NCBI GenBank assembly: GCA_013285655.1
Contig: JABDHI010000013.1
Location: forward strand, 1 to 53,394
Reading direction: 5' to 3'
Source: Bacteroidota bacterium
GTDB lineage: Bacteria; Bacteroidota; Bacteroidia; JABEUT01
Length of the DNA stretch: 53,394 bases
The position numbers and the translations under genes are program-made. Below are positions 8,053 through 17,073 of the stretch, one piece after another. The notes beneath the pieces were generated by a model. The model searched no databases. It was given only the letters and a program-made list of their open reading frames with translations, and was not told the origin of the DNA. Positions within the stretch are counted from its first letter, which is position 1; each line of letters begins with the position of its first letter.

Positions 8053-11028
8053 CTACTTTATCTCTATCTCATCAATAAAGATAAAAGCCCCATCGCCATA
8101 ACCGGGATGCCACGGTGGCAGCTTGCCGTAGTTTTTGGCAAATACTTTTATATAACGCACTTTCTGGGCAGGAATATTTTTACCCATGGTTTTAATGACT
8201 GACCAGGTAAGCGTATCAGGCACTGTATTGGTTATATGTGCTACGTGAGTAAAATGTATGCTGTCTGTCGAAACGGAGAAGTCAACATAGGTAGGCATAA
8301 AAATATAGCTCAGCTCATCTTGCAAAAATTCGGCGCTTAGGTTATGTACTTCTTCTGTTTTGCCTAAATCAACCACTGCTTCAAAATCCTGGTACTGGTA
8401 ACCCTGCCATTTGCCTAATTTAAAATCGGTATTGCCATGCTGAAAATCTAACAAAGCATTTGGCCCACCGGCAGTATATTGTGGGTTAGGTGTGGAGGTG
8501 ATCTTTATTTTTCTTCCTTTTGGGATTTTGGTGAAATGGACATCAAGATTGCACTCAAAAGGCCCACCATTAGTAAAGGCATGTAGACTACTCTTCTTTT
8601 CTCTTTCGGCAAAACAACTAAAACTATTAGTTTCGTTAATATAAAAAGTTTTGTTACCACCACCGTCCTTCGACTCAAATAGTCCCGATGAATCCAGAAG
8701 ACATGTATATAAATACAAACTATCTTTATTGGAATACCCAGTAATTGTAACCTTTACCGAATCAGTAAACAAAGAATTGTCATATTCTAAATAAGGAGTA
8801 GGAACAATACTTTCATTGCTCGAAATTGAATCTACAGGTACATTATTACCCGTTCCCCAATCAGATAATTGGTTTGTATTTGTGAACGTGTAATTGAGTT
8901 TTCCTCCGTTCATCAAATCGGTATATTTCAGAAAAGAGTTCTTATAATCCTTGCCATTTAAGCTTACTGATTCTATATCATCATCACCTGCCATACCCTT
9001 TGCAGAGCTTATGATAAATGTCTTTCCACTCTCTAAATGTATTTTTACGGTATCAAATATGGGAGCGGTTAACTCAAACTGCCCATCACCGGGGCAAACC
9101 TGGTACATACCAATTGCGCTCATTACATACCAGGCCGATAATTCTCCGCAGTCATCATTACCACAAATGCCATCGGGCTGGTTGGTGTAGAATTTTTCAA
9201 GTTTATGAATATACTTTGCCGTTTTCCAGGGTTGGCCAAGGTAGTTATATAGGTATGCAATATGGTGGCTTGGCTCGTTGCCTTGTGCATATTGGCCCAA
9301 CATGCCTGTAATATCGGGCTGTGTGCGCCCCTGCATTTGGGTAGATGTTGTAAATAATGTATCTAATTTCTCGGCCAGTTTTTCTTTACTGCCATATAAA
9401 GCAATAAGTCCGCTTACATCTTGTGGTACATAAAAATTATACTGCCATGCATTGGCCTCGGTATAATTAAAGGTAACAGCTGTAGGGTCAAACGGCACGC
9501 AGAACCTACCATTATCGCGCCCTTGCATAAAATCGTTATTGGGGTTGAATACGTTCTTGTAACTCTGGGCAACTTCCATATGTGTTTTGTAAAGTTCCGT
9601 CAGGCCCAACATTTTTCCCATTTGAGCAATGCACCAATCATCATACGCACATTCTAATGTTTGTGAAACTGATTCGCTGCATTTATCTGCGGGTATGTAA
9701 CCATACTCACGCAACAAACCTTTTGCTCTTGAATAACTATTGGAACTATACTCCATTGCATCGAGCGCTTCCCTGGCATCAAAGCCACGAATGCCTTTTT
9801 GATAGGCATCTGCAATTATCGAAACAGAATGATAAGCAATCATGCAATTGGTTTCATTAGCGGCAAGCTCCCACACAGGTAAAGCTCCGCCTTGTTCATA
9901 TTGTTTTAAAAAGGTTTGTATGAATTGTCGGTCCATGCTCGAATCAATAATAGTATACAACGGATGCAACGCTCTGTATGTATCCCAAATAGAAAATATG
10001 GTGTACATAGAAAAATCTTTGGCTGCATGTGTTTTCATATCTCGCCCCAGGTATTGTCCGTTTATATCGGTAAACAAACTGGGGTGAATTGCAGTGTGAT
10101 ATAGGGCCGTGTAAAAAGTAGTGAGCAAGCTATCGTTCTTTGTGGTAACTTCTATTTTATTCAGGTAATTGTTCCACGCCTTTTGGGTGTTCTTTAATGT
10201 CCCGTCAAAATCCCAGCCCGATATATCGTGTTCTAAATTCTCTTTGGCATTTTCAATGCTTATTGCTGAAATACCAATCTTTACAAGTAAAGTATCTGTG
10301 TTAAAATCGTAACCCGCTTTTACTCCTTCTTTAGAGGAAAGACTTTTTTCGCCTACCATGTATAGATGCCCATTAAACATCATAGAAGAAGCAATATGTT
10401 TTGAGAACCGAATATCGAAATATAATTTTCGGTCTTTAGCCCAGCCCTTAGTTTCTCTATAACCTGTTAGTTCTGTATCGCTCACCCAATTGATGGAAGC
10501 ATCTATAATTTGATTTCTATGTTCGAGATCAAGAATTACTGAACCGCCTTTCTTGCTAAATACATATCTGTGTATCCCTGCATATTTGCCAACAGTTAAT
10601 TCTGCTTTAATATTTCCATTCTTTAATACAACGCTGTAATATCCGGGAGAAGCCTTTTCGGTAGATTTTGAATACGATGAATAATAATCTGCCATTGATA
10701 ACATATTGCCTCCCTGATTCATTGGTATCTGTGGTACGGGCATTAATAAAATATCACCATAATCAAGGCAGCCGGTGCCACTAAGGTGAGTATGTGTAAA
10801 GCCATAAATAGTAGTATCAGTATAATAATAACCTGAGCAGCCATCCCAGCCAGTAATACGTGTATCAGGGCTTAACTGCATCATACCAAATGGGTAACAA
10901 GCGCCCGGGAAAGTGTGTGCATGGCCGCCTGTACCTATAAAGGGATTTACATAGTGAGTCAAATCTTTCTGTGCAAAAGAATAACTGAAAGAAAAAACAG
11001 AAATAAGAAAAAATAGTTTCTTAAACAT
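8053..11028 (-). CDS. GH92 family alpha-mannosidase
   Basis: A 991-residue secreted glycosidase. The signal peptide is residues 1-19 (SYSFAQ). The GH92 N-terminal beta-sandwich begins at YVNPFIGTGGHAHTFPGACYPFGM (26-49), with WDGCSGYYYTD and FTHTHLSGTGC following, as in GH92 exo-alpha-mannosidases. The (alpha/alpha)6 domain contains GNEPSHH (about residue 584), which carries the family's catalytic-acid Glu, and GNDDCGELSAWYVMSAIGMY (about 620). GH92 enzymes are Ca-dependent inverting exo-acting alpha-mannosidases. After the core come a chitobiase-like beta module (about 750-865) and a C-terminal discoidin-like module (about 870-991), so it is longer than the typical 750 residues. No SusCD pair is adjacent, so it is not in a classic polysaccharide locus. 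The linkage specificity cannot be read from sequence. Confidence 0.93.
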   Translation of the reverse strand: MFKKLFFLISVFSFSYSFAQKDLTHYVNPFIGTGGHAHTFPGACYPFGMMQLSPDTRITGWDGCSGYYYTDTTIYGFTHTHLSGTGCLDYGDILLMPVPQIPMNQGGNMLSMADYYSSYSKSTEKASPGYYSVVLKNGNIKAELTVGKYAGIHRYVFSKKGGSVILDLEHRNQIIDASINWVSDTELTGYRETKGWAKDRKLYFDIRFSKHIASSMMFNGHLYMVGEKSLSSKEGVKAGYDFNTDTLLVKIGISAISIENAKENLEHDISGWDFDGTLKNTQKAWNNYLNKIEVTTKNDSLLTTFYTALYHTAIHPSLFTDINGQYLGRDMKTHAAKDFSMYTIFSIWDTYRALHPLYTIIDSSMDRQFIQTFLKQYEQGGALPVWELAANETNCMIAYHSVSIIADAYQKGIRGFDAREALDAMEYSSNSYSRAKGLLREYGYIPADKCSESVSQTLECAYDDWCIAQMGKMLGLTELYKTHMEVAQSYKNVFNPNNDFMQGRDNGRFCVPFDPTAVTFNYTEANAWQYNFYVPQDVSGLIALYGSKEKLAEKLDTLFTTSTQMQGRTQPDITGMLGQYAQGNEPSHHIAYLYNYLGQPWKTAKYIHKLEKFYTNQPDGICGNDDCGELSAWYVMSAIGMYQVCPGDGQFELTAPIFDTVKIHLESGKTFIISSAKGMAGDDDIESVSLNGKDYKNSFLKYTDLMNGGKLNYTFTNTNQLSDWGTGNNVPVDSISSNESIVPTPYLEYDNSLFTDSVKVTITGYSNKDSLYLYTCLLDSSGLFESKDGGGNKTFYINETNSFSCFAEREKKSSLHAFTNGGPFECNLDVHFTKIPKGRKIKITSTPNPQYTAGGPNALLDFQHGNTDFKLGKWQGYQYQDFEAVVDLGKTEEVHNLSAEFLQDELSYIFMPTYVDFSVSTDSIHFTHVAHITNTVPDTLTWSVIKTMGKNIPAQKVRYIKVFAKNYGKLPPWHPGYGDGAFIFIDEIEIK

Positions 11029-11050
11029 ATTGCGAAATGGATTCCCTTAG

Positions 11051-11058
11051 CGAAAATA
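11051..11058 (-). promoter_or_regulatory. Candidate -7 box TATTTTCG for GH92
   Basis: On the reverse strand this reads TATTTTCG, one mismatch from TAnnTTTG, and lies 22 bases upstream of the GH92 start. The same TTCG variant precedes the DUF2723 gene at a similar distance. Confidence 0.4.
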
Positions 11059-11105
11059 CATAATTAATAAACGAATACACCCCAACCCCTAAATGGGCTT
11101 TATAT

Positions 11106-11170
11106 GTCAGTCTGAGCTTGTCGAAGACCTTCAGTTATATACGGAACATGTTTCGACAGCTCAACATGAC
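11106..11170. repeat. Inverted repeat of dispersed type
   Basis: The left arm GTCAGTCTGAGCTTGTCGAA (11106-11125) and right arm TTCGACAGCTCAACATGAC (11152-11170) are imperfect inverted copies separated by 26 bases. From memory, the motif (GAGCTTGTCGAAG) is widespread as an intergenic repeat in Bacteroidota. The rest of the 11029-11297 gap holds C-rich filler and another CGCAAAGAC-type motif at 11265-11288. Confidence 0.6.
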
Positions 11171-11297
11171 ACAGGTTTGGGGTAAATTAACGAACATGCT
11201 TTCGTGTTCATAATATCTTTGTTGTAGAATCCTCCCCCTGCCCCCTCCAGCGTGGGACAAGAGTGTTGCGTCTTGGTGTCTTTGCGGTCGGAGATAT

Positions 11298-12725
11298 TTA
11301 CATTCCTGCTTGAAAGTGTAGAAAGAACCCACCTTGGCCAAGGCCGTTGAATGAATATTCAAACCTCCAGATGAGATCGTAATAAGCAACCAGATCGATG
11401 CCTACACCATTGCCCCATAACTGCCGATTGGCAAGAAAGTTATTTACAACGTAGGGGGCAGGTGAAGTTAAATATCCCCAGTCGGAATAGAGCGTTAAGT
11501 ACAATGCATAGTAGGCTTTGTTGAACTGGCGCATACCAATCAGTGGCAACTTTTGCACGGGTACATTTAAAAACCTGAATTTGATTTCGTTTTTTACCAA
11601 TGCGTAATCGTTACCATCTATAACATAGTCTTCATAACCGCGCACCATATCGTTAGAATAGCCAAGGCCACGCTGTAAGTAATATGGTTGTTCTGCATTG
11701 TTCGATATCTTACCTTCAACCATGGCTGCATAAAAGAAATACTTCGAGAGTGTCCAGTATTTGTGCAAGGATGTTTGAACATAAGCAATGTTAAATGGGT
11801 GAGAGTTTAAGAAACCAAGTCCATAATCGTTCAAACTAAAATCGATATAATAACCTGCAAGTGGGTAAGGGGCGTAGTCGCGCAGATCGCGCCTGAAGAA
11901 ATACTTTAGCCCAAAAAAATTGGCGCTTGTTGCGTTACCGGGCAAATAATCGGTAGTGAGTTTGGTTAGTGTATCGTTGATGGTACATGAGTGGAAATTA
12001 GCTTCAAAATAATGAATATCGTAAAGACCTTGACGATAAGTATAATCCAAACGCGCTGTATATTCCTGCTGTAATGTAGCCTCGGGTGTGCTTAAAAAAG
12101 TAAGTATGCCATTAACTGAAGTATAGCCTATCTCTTTATTCTGCGATGAAGTTAAATAAACCTGCAGCCCGCCTTTCTGGCGTTTGTTAATATAAGGTAT
12201 AGCATAACTGAGTGAGAACTGCTGAGTATAGCCTAACTGAAAACCAACTTTCAACACCTGACGTAAGCCAAGCGTATTATTATCTATTGCCTGAAGGCCA
12301 TAGTCGATTTTGTTAAGGCTACGATGATCCTGGGTCCACCACACATTAAAATTCCGCTCTTCAACCTGGAAGATGGGGTTAGGCCATATATACCATTTCT
12401 CTTCCACAGCTATCGATACGGCTGTTTCTCCCGTCGACATGTTTACGGTATCTACCTGAACAAAATTAAAGAGGCCGGTATTTCGAAGGTTGTCTTTAGA
12501 TCGTACTGCCAGGTCGGCCCAATCGCGAACGGCGATGGTATCGCCTTTGTTAAAGGTAAGTTCTCGCAATAAAATAGAACGTTTGGTTTTAAAATTGCCA
12601 TCGATGTAAATATCGTAAACAGCAAATTTTTTATGTGAAAGTGTATCGACTGACTGACTATGTGCAGGAATGAAATGGACAAAAAATAACAGAGCAATGA
12701 AAAAACTATAGAGGTAAAATTTCAT
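11298..12725 (-). CDS. Short Omp85/BamA-type outer-membrane barrel protein with one POTRA domain
   Basis: A 475-residue protein. The signal peptide is residues 1-24 (ends AHSQS). One POTRA-like domain (about 33-112) reads FAVYDIYIDGNFKTKRSILLRE...GLFNFVQVD...VSIAVEEKW. The remainder (about 115-475) is a beta-barrel with alternating aromatic strands and an Omp85-like end (NNFLANRQLWGNGVGIDLVAYYDLIWRFEYSFNG..GGFFLHF). With a single POTRA it is much shorter than BamA, and in size it resembles the short accessory Omp85 proteins of Bacteroidota. Its substrate is unknown. It starts eight bases after the CBS-domain gene stops, so the two are co-transcribed. Confidence 0.85.
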   Translation of the reverse strand: MKFYLYSFFIALLFFVHFIPAHSQSVDTLSHKKFAVYDIYIDGNFKTKRSILLRELTFNKGDTIAVRDWADLAVRSKDNLRNTGLFNFVQVDTVNMSTGETAVSIAVEEKWYIWPNPIFQVEERNFNVWWTQDHRSLNKIDYGLQAIDNNTLGLRQVLKVGFQLGYTQQFSLSYAIPYINKRQKGGLQVYLTSSQNKEIGYTSVNGILTFLSTPEATLQQEYTARLDYTYRQGLYDIHYFEANFHSCTINDTLTKLTTDYLPGNATSANFFGLKYFFRRDLRDYAPYPLAGYYIDFSLNDYGLGFLNSHPFNIAYVQTSLHKYWTLSKYFFYAAMVEGKISNNAEQPYYLQRGLGYSNDMVRGYEDYVIDGNDYALVKNEIKFRFLNVPVQKLPLIGMRQFNKAYYALYLTLYSDWGYLTSPAPYVVNNFLANRQLWGNGVGIDLVAYYDLIWRFEYSFNGLGQGGFFLHFQAGM

Positions 12726-12733
12726 TACCGTTT

Positions 12734-13396
12734 TTAAATGTTGAGGTAATGCATCAACGCATCGTAACGGTCTTTTATAGAAGCGTTTTGTACACTTTGC
12801 GAGAAAGAAGCTTTTACCTTATAACTGAAACGCTCGAAGGTTTGCAATACGGCAGAAACATCCTGTACACTGAGTTTAATGGTCACCTCAAGCTCCGTAG
12901 AATTGTTGAGCGGAGTTAAAAACAGACTTAATATTTTGGCACCGTTACTTTCGGCTATTTGTGCTATTTGCGATAATGAATAATCGTGCTGGTTCAACTC
13001 AAGTACTATTAAACTACCGGGTTCTTGTGCGGCGGTTAATTGCGAAAAATACTCGAGCATTTTTTGCGAGGTAACCGCTCCTACAAAATGTTCTTTATTA
13101 TCAATTATGGGTATAACCGATACTTTAAGCAATGCATACATTTTCAGTACATCGTATGCGTGCATATGCTCATATACAAATGGCTTGGTCAACAAACGTT
13201 TCAGTTTACTTATAGGTTCGTTGGCTGTAATGTGGTCGAGTATTTCGGCATCAGATACTACCCCAACATAGTGCGTTTTATCTATGACCGGAAGGTGCGA
13301 TACCTTGAATTCGTCCATCCAGTCGAGCGCTTTTTGCGCTGTGTCGGTTACCTTAAGTGGCGGTATATCTGTGCTTATTAAATCTTTCGCTAACAT
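12734..13396 (-). CDS. CBS-domain protein, AcuB-like (CBS-CBS-ACT)
   Basis: A 220-residue cytoplasmic protein. Two CBS motifs are visible: residues 1-55 (LISTDIPPLKVTDTAQKALDWMDEFKVSHLPVID...YVGVVSDAEIL) and about 68-120 (VYEHMHAYDVLKMYALLKVSVIPIIDNKEHFVGAVTSQKML). CBS pairs bind adenine nucleotides. The C-terminal part (about 130-200, GSLIVLELNQHDYSLSQIAQIAESNGAKIL) has the beta-alpha-beta pattern of an ACT domain, giving the layout of AcuB. No acetoin or other pathway gene is near. It precedes the Omp85-like gene by eight bases, so a cytoplasmic nucleotide sensor is co-transcribed with an outer-membrane protein. Confidence 0.85.
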   Translation of the reverse strand: MLAKDLISTDIPPLKVTDTAQKALDWMDEFKVSHLPVIDKTHYVGVVSDAEILDHITANEPISKLKRLLTKPFVYEHMHAYDVLKMYALLKVSVIPIIDNKEHFVGAVTSQKMLEYFSQLTAAQEPGSLIVLELNQHDYSLSQIAQIAESNGAKILSLFLTPLNNSTELEVTIKLSVQDVSAVLQTFERFSYKVKASFSQSVQNASIKDRYDALMHYLNI

Positions 13397-13417
13397 GCTC
13401 TATTGCTTATCTTATGT

Positions 13418-13425
13418 CAAATCTA
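13418..13425 (-). promoter_or_regulatory. Promoter -7 box TAGATTTG for the CBS/Omp85 operon
   Basis: The reverse strand reads TAGATTTG, a full match to TAnnTTTG, 21 bases before the ATG of the CBS gene. No clear -33 element is seen. Confidence 0.5.
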
Positions 13426-13450
13426 CGATTTTTATACCAATATAGTTTTA

Positions 13451-16400
13451 TTAGAAAAATGCCCGTACCTGAGCGCTGCCTGTGTTAACAATATTCGACC
13501 CCTCGCTTGAGCGCCCCGTATACGATACATTTAACTGTATATTTTGAGAGATATTGCACTGGTAAGTAACCCCCCATGTATAGTTATTGCCTGCGTTTAG
13601 CCCTTGTAGCATTTCAAACCCCAAGGGGCTGCTCGATTCTCCATCGAACGCAATATGTATGTAGTTAAAGTTTGCCAGTAGACTGCCTTTATTCAGCACA
13701 TTATATTTTAATTCGGTACCATAGGTTTGTTGTACCGAACTACCACCGCCTAATGTAGGTGCATTTACTTTATCGGCATACGTAAATAAACTAGATACCC
13801 TGAAGCTGGTATTCGGTTGGAAATTTAATTTAGGTTGCGTTTGGTAATAAGTAATGTTAAAATTATCATTCGAAAAATAACCCGACCCGCTAATATCATA
13901 CCCAAATTTTTGGTCGGCTTCCAGCATCCATTTTGTGGTTAAGTTGCAACGTGCATGCAGGTCGCTATATTGGTTTTGCCTTGACTGTTCACCGGTTTCC
14001 TGCAAAACAGTTTTGCTAATGATGTTGTTGAAACTATAATCGGCACCATACTTTGGGTTAAGCTGGTTAAAGAAAATTGTATTGCGAAGAGAAGTATTAA
14101 GCCCAACCAAGCTACTATCACTTGTGCTTTGTTGTAATGGATCGAACGCTTGTGTGAAATTGGTGGAAGTAGTTTTGCGGTCGGTATGGAATGCCAACTG
14201 TTCGGAGAAAAGGGAAATAAAGGAGCGTATATCTTTCTTTGAACCCCAAATAGCCGAAGGCCTAACACTAAATGTTTCAGTCACCCCACTTGTATATGTT
14301 TTTATAAACTGGTTGGTGGGTGTATATACTCGAATATAATCTGCTTCATCAGGGAAGGGAGCAACCGTGAATTCATTCAATTCAGAAATGCCATCGTGGT
14401 TGTAGTCCGTCCACATATATACGCCCTGGCCCTGTGCCACCTGCACATAGGTATAAGTTTCTTTAGGCTGTAAACCAGAACCCGCCTGGTAATAGGTGCT
14501 ACTCGTAACAAAGCCGTGCAATAATTTTAAATCGTACTGCGCTTGGCCAACCAATGCATTAACAGGCTGTTGGCCCTGTGCAATACTACTATCGAACACC
14601 GTTAAAATATGGTAAGTAACATTGGCTTTAAAACGACTGTTGGGATTCTTCAACAAATTAAGATCAAAAGAAAGATTCTTTGAATAGAGTGACTTTGTCA
14701 TTTGATTATTTAAAGGTGCAAAGTCAGTTCGTTCCTGGTAGTTAACGCCATAACTTACTTTACTTGTATCGGCCGACTTGAAGAAAGCATTCCATTGATA
14801 GTATTTAAAAGTAGATGCCTGTTCAAATTGTGAAGTAGAGTTTATAACAATACTATCCGTATGCCTATTGCGGAAAATATCGTTCTCGGTTCCTTCACCG
14901 GCACCGACTATCCATTGCGATATTTGATACGATACAACACCGAACTCTTTATAGTAGTTACTGGTATTATCAAGTGATTTGGTGTTTAACAACGAACCAT
15001 TAAAATCGACAGTAAGTTTTTTCTTTTTTATTTTAAGTATTGCTGCCTGCCGTGTTGCATTGTAATTGATACCTTCTAAAAAAGCCTGAAAATTATATCC
15101 GAACAAATCAGTTTTGTTATTCAGGGTTAACCCGGCATTCATAATATGCTGATTCTCGAAAATACTGTCACTGGTGCGGTTCCAGTCGCGGGCAAATTCA
15201 ACGGGCCTGTAGCGCTCGATAGGGGAAAAATCTTTTTGCACACCTTCGTATCCCAAATCTGTGGTAAGCCTCCATGCCTCTATTGACTTGCGGTCTACCG
15301 TATCTTGTAAAAAAGTTACGTTGTGAAAGCCAACCTTACCTGCAAAGCCAACATCAGATTGTTTACCAATGGTTGAAAAAGTATTTACGTCGTTATTCGT
15401 AACGGCAACTTCTGTTGTAATGCTTGAGTGGGCAGATATTTTATAATCTCCACCCAGTGTCATCATTTGTTTTTTCTTAGGGGTTATTAAAAGTATTTCG
15501 GGTATGTAATTCCCTTTATGTACTCCGCCAACAGGCGCCACCCACTGGAAAACACGGCCGTTTGCAGCTGACGCAATTTGTATATAATCTCCCTGCCCTG
15601 CGTTTACTTCTGAGAAACTTAAGTTGTAATGCGCTTTTGTTGAATCAGTCGAATAAACATAAATAGTATCATTAATGTTCAGTGCAGCATTTACAGTATC
15701 CATCTTTCTGTAAAGAACCTGCACGTGGTTGAATACGGTGTCTTGTATGCCCGGTGCAAGTGCATTTTGAATATTGTTACCTAAGCCGGCCAAAAATTGT
15801 TGTTGCTCCGGAGAAAGCGATTGTTGCAAAGGCTGCGATTTTGCATCCTGCTCCGAATACACATTAAATCGCAGGTTAAGATTATCGTGATGATAATCTA
15901 CTCCACCATAAATTAATGAGCGCACATAATTCTGGTCGCTGTATTGAAACTCTACTACAATACGTGTTGATTGTGTAATAAGGTGTTTGGGAGTAAAAGT
16001 TACTTGCGCAGCATTATAATCAATCGTGTAATCGTTATTCTGGCCGCGCTGCATCAATTGTCCGTCGAGGTAAACTTTTTCAGTACCCGATAGTATTACA
16101 ATGTAGGTTTCGTTATTAGGGCCTGTTAAAAGGTATGGCCCAAGGTTACCATCAATTGCAGTTATCTGGTCGCGGGCAAAATCTCCTTTCGATATGGCTC
16201 CGCCACCTGTCACTCTCATATAATCGGCTTTGTTGCTATCCTTTTCATTACCCAGTAAAAATTTAGTAGAGAACAAACCGCCTTCGGCTTTTTTATAAAA
16301 CTTCATAAAATAACTTGATGGGCTTGTCAATTCATAGTCACCTGCAATCAGGCTTGTGTTTTTGTTGTAGAGCCGTATAAACACTTTATCAAAGTCCTGC

Positions 16401-17008
16401 AGCTGTGCGGTATTCCCTTCCGGCTGAATGGGTAAACTATTATCGGTAGCTGATACTTGTATATTTACATTATTGCTCAGTTTACCTGCAAGCTGCAAGT
16501 TAAGTGCAGAGTTAACGGCCAGACTTTGGCTATTGCCAAATGTTATTCCACGCGAAATGCTTCCGCTCTTATTTAGGGTGCCTAAGTCAAACGGATCAGT
16601 GCCTTTATTTTGATCGACCTGGTAAACATAACCTTGCTGCTGCCCATATTTTAAAGGGTGTACCGTGTTGTTGTCTTTATGTTGATGGGCTTGCGTAAAT
16701 AAAAACGGGAAGACCCTATAGGTACAATAAAGTGTATCGGCGGTTATGTTCTGTTTTTTTAATTCAGCACGATTTAATATCAGTCTTCCCTCAAGCGGTT
16801 CAAATGTGTAGTAAGTACTATCTATAAGCTGGCCTTTTTTTGTATGGAGTGAAAATGACTGAGGCAGTATGCTTAAAGTATCGAGTGTAATGGTATCATT
16901 CAACGAGGGGGCAATGGCTTTTTTTCGCTGGTTATTCACCTGCTGCGAAAAGCCAGCTATTGGAATTATTCCTGAAAACCCTATTACGAATAGGAGAAAG
17001 TTTCTCAC
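13451..17008 (-). CDS. Large outer-membrane protein with SprA-like modules
   Basis: About 1185 residues. I use a GTG at 17008 (MRNFLLFVIGFSGIIPIAGFSQ, a signal peptide). A TTG two codons upstream (17014) is also possible, and there is no ATG. Residues about 150-255 (GSISRGITFGNSQSLAVNSALN..AGKLSNN..FDKVFIRLYNKNTSLIAGDYEL) and about 295-365 (EKVYLDGQLMQRGQNNDYTIDYNAAQVTFTPKHLITQSTRI) match by eye the order and pattern of SprA modules, including the DYTxDYxxGxV-like turn. The C-terminal 700 residues are long amphipathic beta strands rich in Tyr, Asn and Phe, typical of a large barrel, ending QVRAFF. An EF-hand-like DYNHDGISELNEF stretch occurs at about residue 865. Function unknown; a large outer-membrane channel is inference. 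Confidence 0.7.
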   Translation of the reverse strand: MRNFLLFVIGFSGIIPIAGFSQQVNNQRKKAIAPSLNDTITLDTLSILPQSFSLHTKKGQLIDSTYYTFEPLEGRLILNRAELKKQNITADTLYCTYRVFPFLFTQAHQHKDNNTVHPLKYGQQQGYVYQVDQNKGTDPFDLGTLNKSGSISRGITFGNSQSLAVNSALNLQLAGKLSNNVNIQVSATDNSLPIQPEGNTAQLQDFDKVFIRLYNKNTSLIAGDYELTSPSSYFMKFYKKAEGGLFSTKFLLGNEKDSNKADYMRVTGGGAISKGDFARDQITAIDGNLGPYLLTGPNNETYIVILSGTEKVYLDGQLMQRGQNNDYTIDYNAAQVTFTPKHLITQSTRIVVEFQYSDQNYVRSLIYGGVDYHHDNLNLRFNVYSEQDAKSQPLQQSLSPEQQQFLAGLGNNIQNALAPGIQDTVFNHVQVLYRKMDTVNAALNINDTIYVYSTDSTKAHYNLSFSEVNAGQGDYIQIASAANGRVFQWVAPVGGVHKGNYIPEILLITPKKKQMMTLGGDYKISAHSSITTEVAVTNNDVNTFSTIGKQSDVGFAGKVGFHNVTFLQDTVDRKSIEAWRLTTDLGYEGVQKDFSPIERYRPVEFARDWNRTSDSIFENQHIMNAGLTLNNKTDLFGYNFQAFLEGINYNATRQAAILKIKKKKLTVDFNGSLLNTKSLDNTSNYYKEFGVVSYQISQWIVGAGEGTENDIFRNRHTDSIVINSTSQFEQASTFKYYQWNAFFKSADTSKVSYGVNYQERTDFAPLNNQMTKSLYSKNLSFDLNLLKNPNSRFKANVTYHILTVFDSSIAQGQQPVNALVGQAQYDLKLLHGFVTSSTYYQAGSGLQPKETYTYVQVAQGQGVYMWTDYNHDGISELNEFTVAPFPDEADYIRVYTPTNQFIKTYTSGVTETFSVRPSAIWGSKKDIRSFISLFSEQLAFHTDRKTTSTNFTQAFDPLQQSTSDSSLVGLNTSLRNTIFFNQLNPKYGADYSFNNIISKTVLQETGEQSRQNQYSDLHARCNLTTKWMLEADQKFGYDISGSGYFSNDNFNITYYQTQPKLNFQPNTSFRVSSLFTYADKVNAPTLGGGSSVQQTYGTELKYNVLNKGSLLANFNYIHIAFDGESSSPLGFEMLQGLNAGNNYTWGVTYQCNISQNIQLNVSYTGRSSEGSNIVNTGSAQVRAFF

Positions 17009-17047
17009 CGTCAAAAACTACGAATATCGTAAATAACGCAGAATTCC

Positions 17048-17055
17048 TATTTTTG
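17048..17055 (+). promoter_or_regulatory. Promoter -7 box TATTTTTG for exonuclease III gene
   Basis: A full match to TAnnTTTG, 18 bases before the ATG at 17074. The TAAATAACGC stretch upstream gives no clear -33 element. Confidence 0.5.
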
Positions 17056-17073
17056 TTGGACTAAGCTCTTCAA

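Noticed and set aside
13040-13381. 113-codon open frame on the + strand
   Set aside because: It is antisense to the CBS-domain gene. The translation is Tyr/Arg-rich and unlike a real protein.
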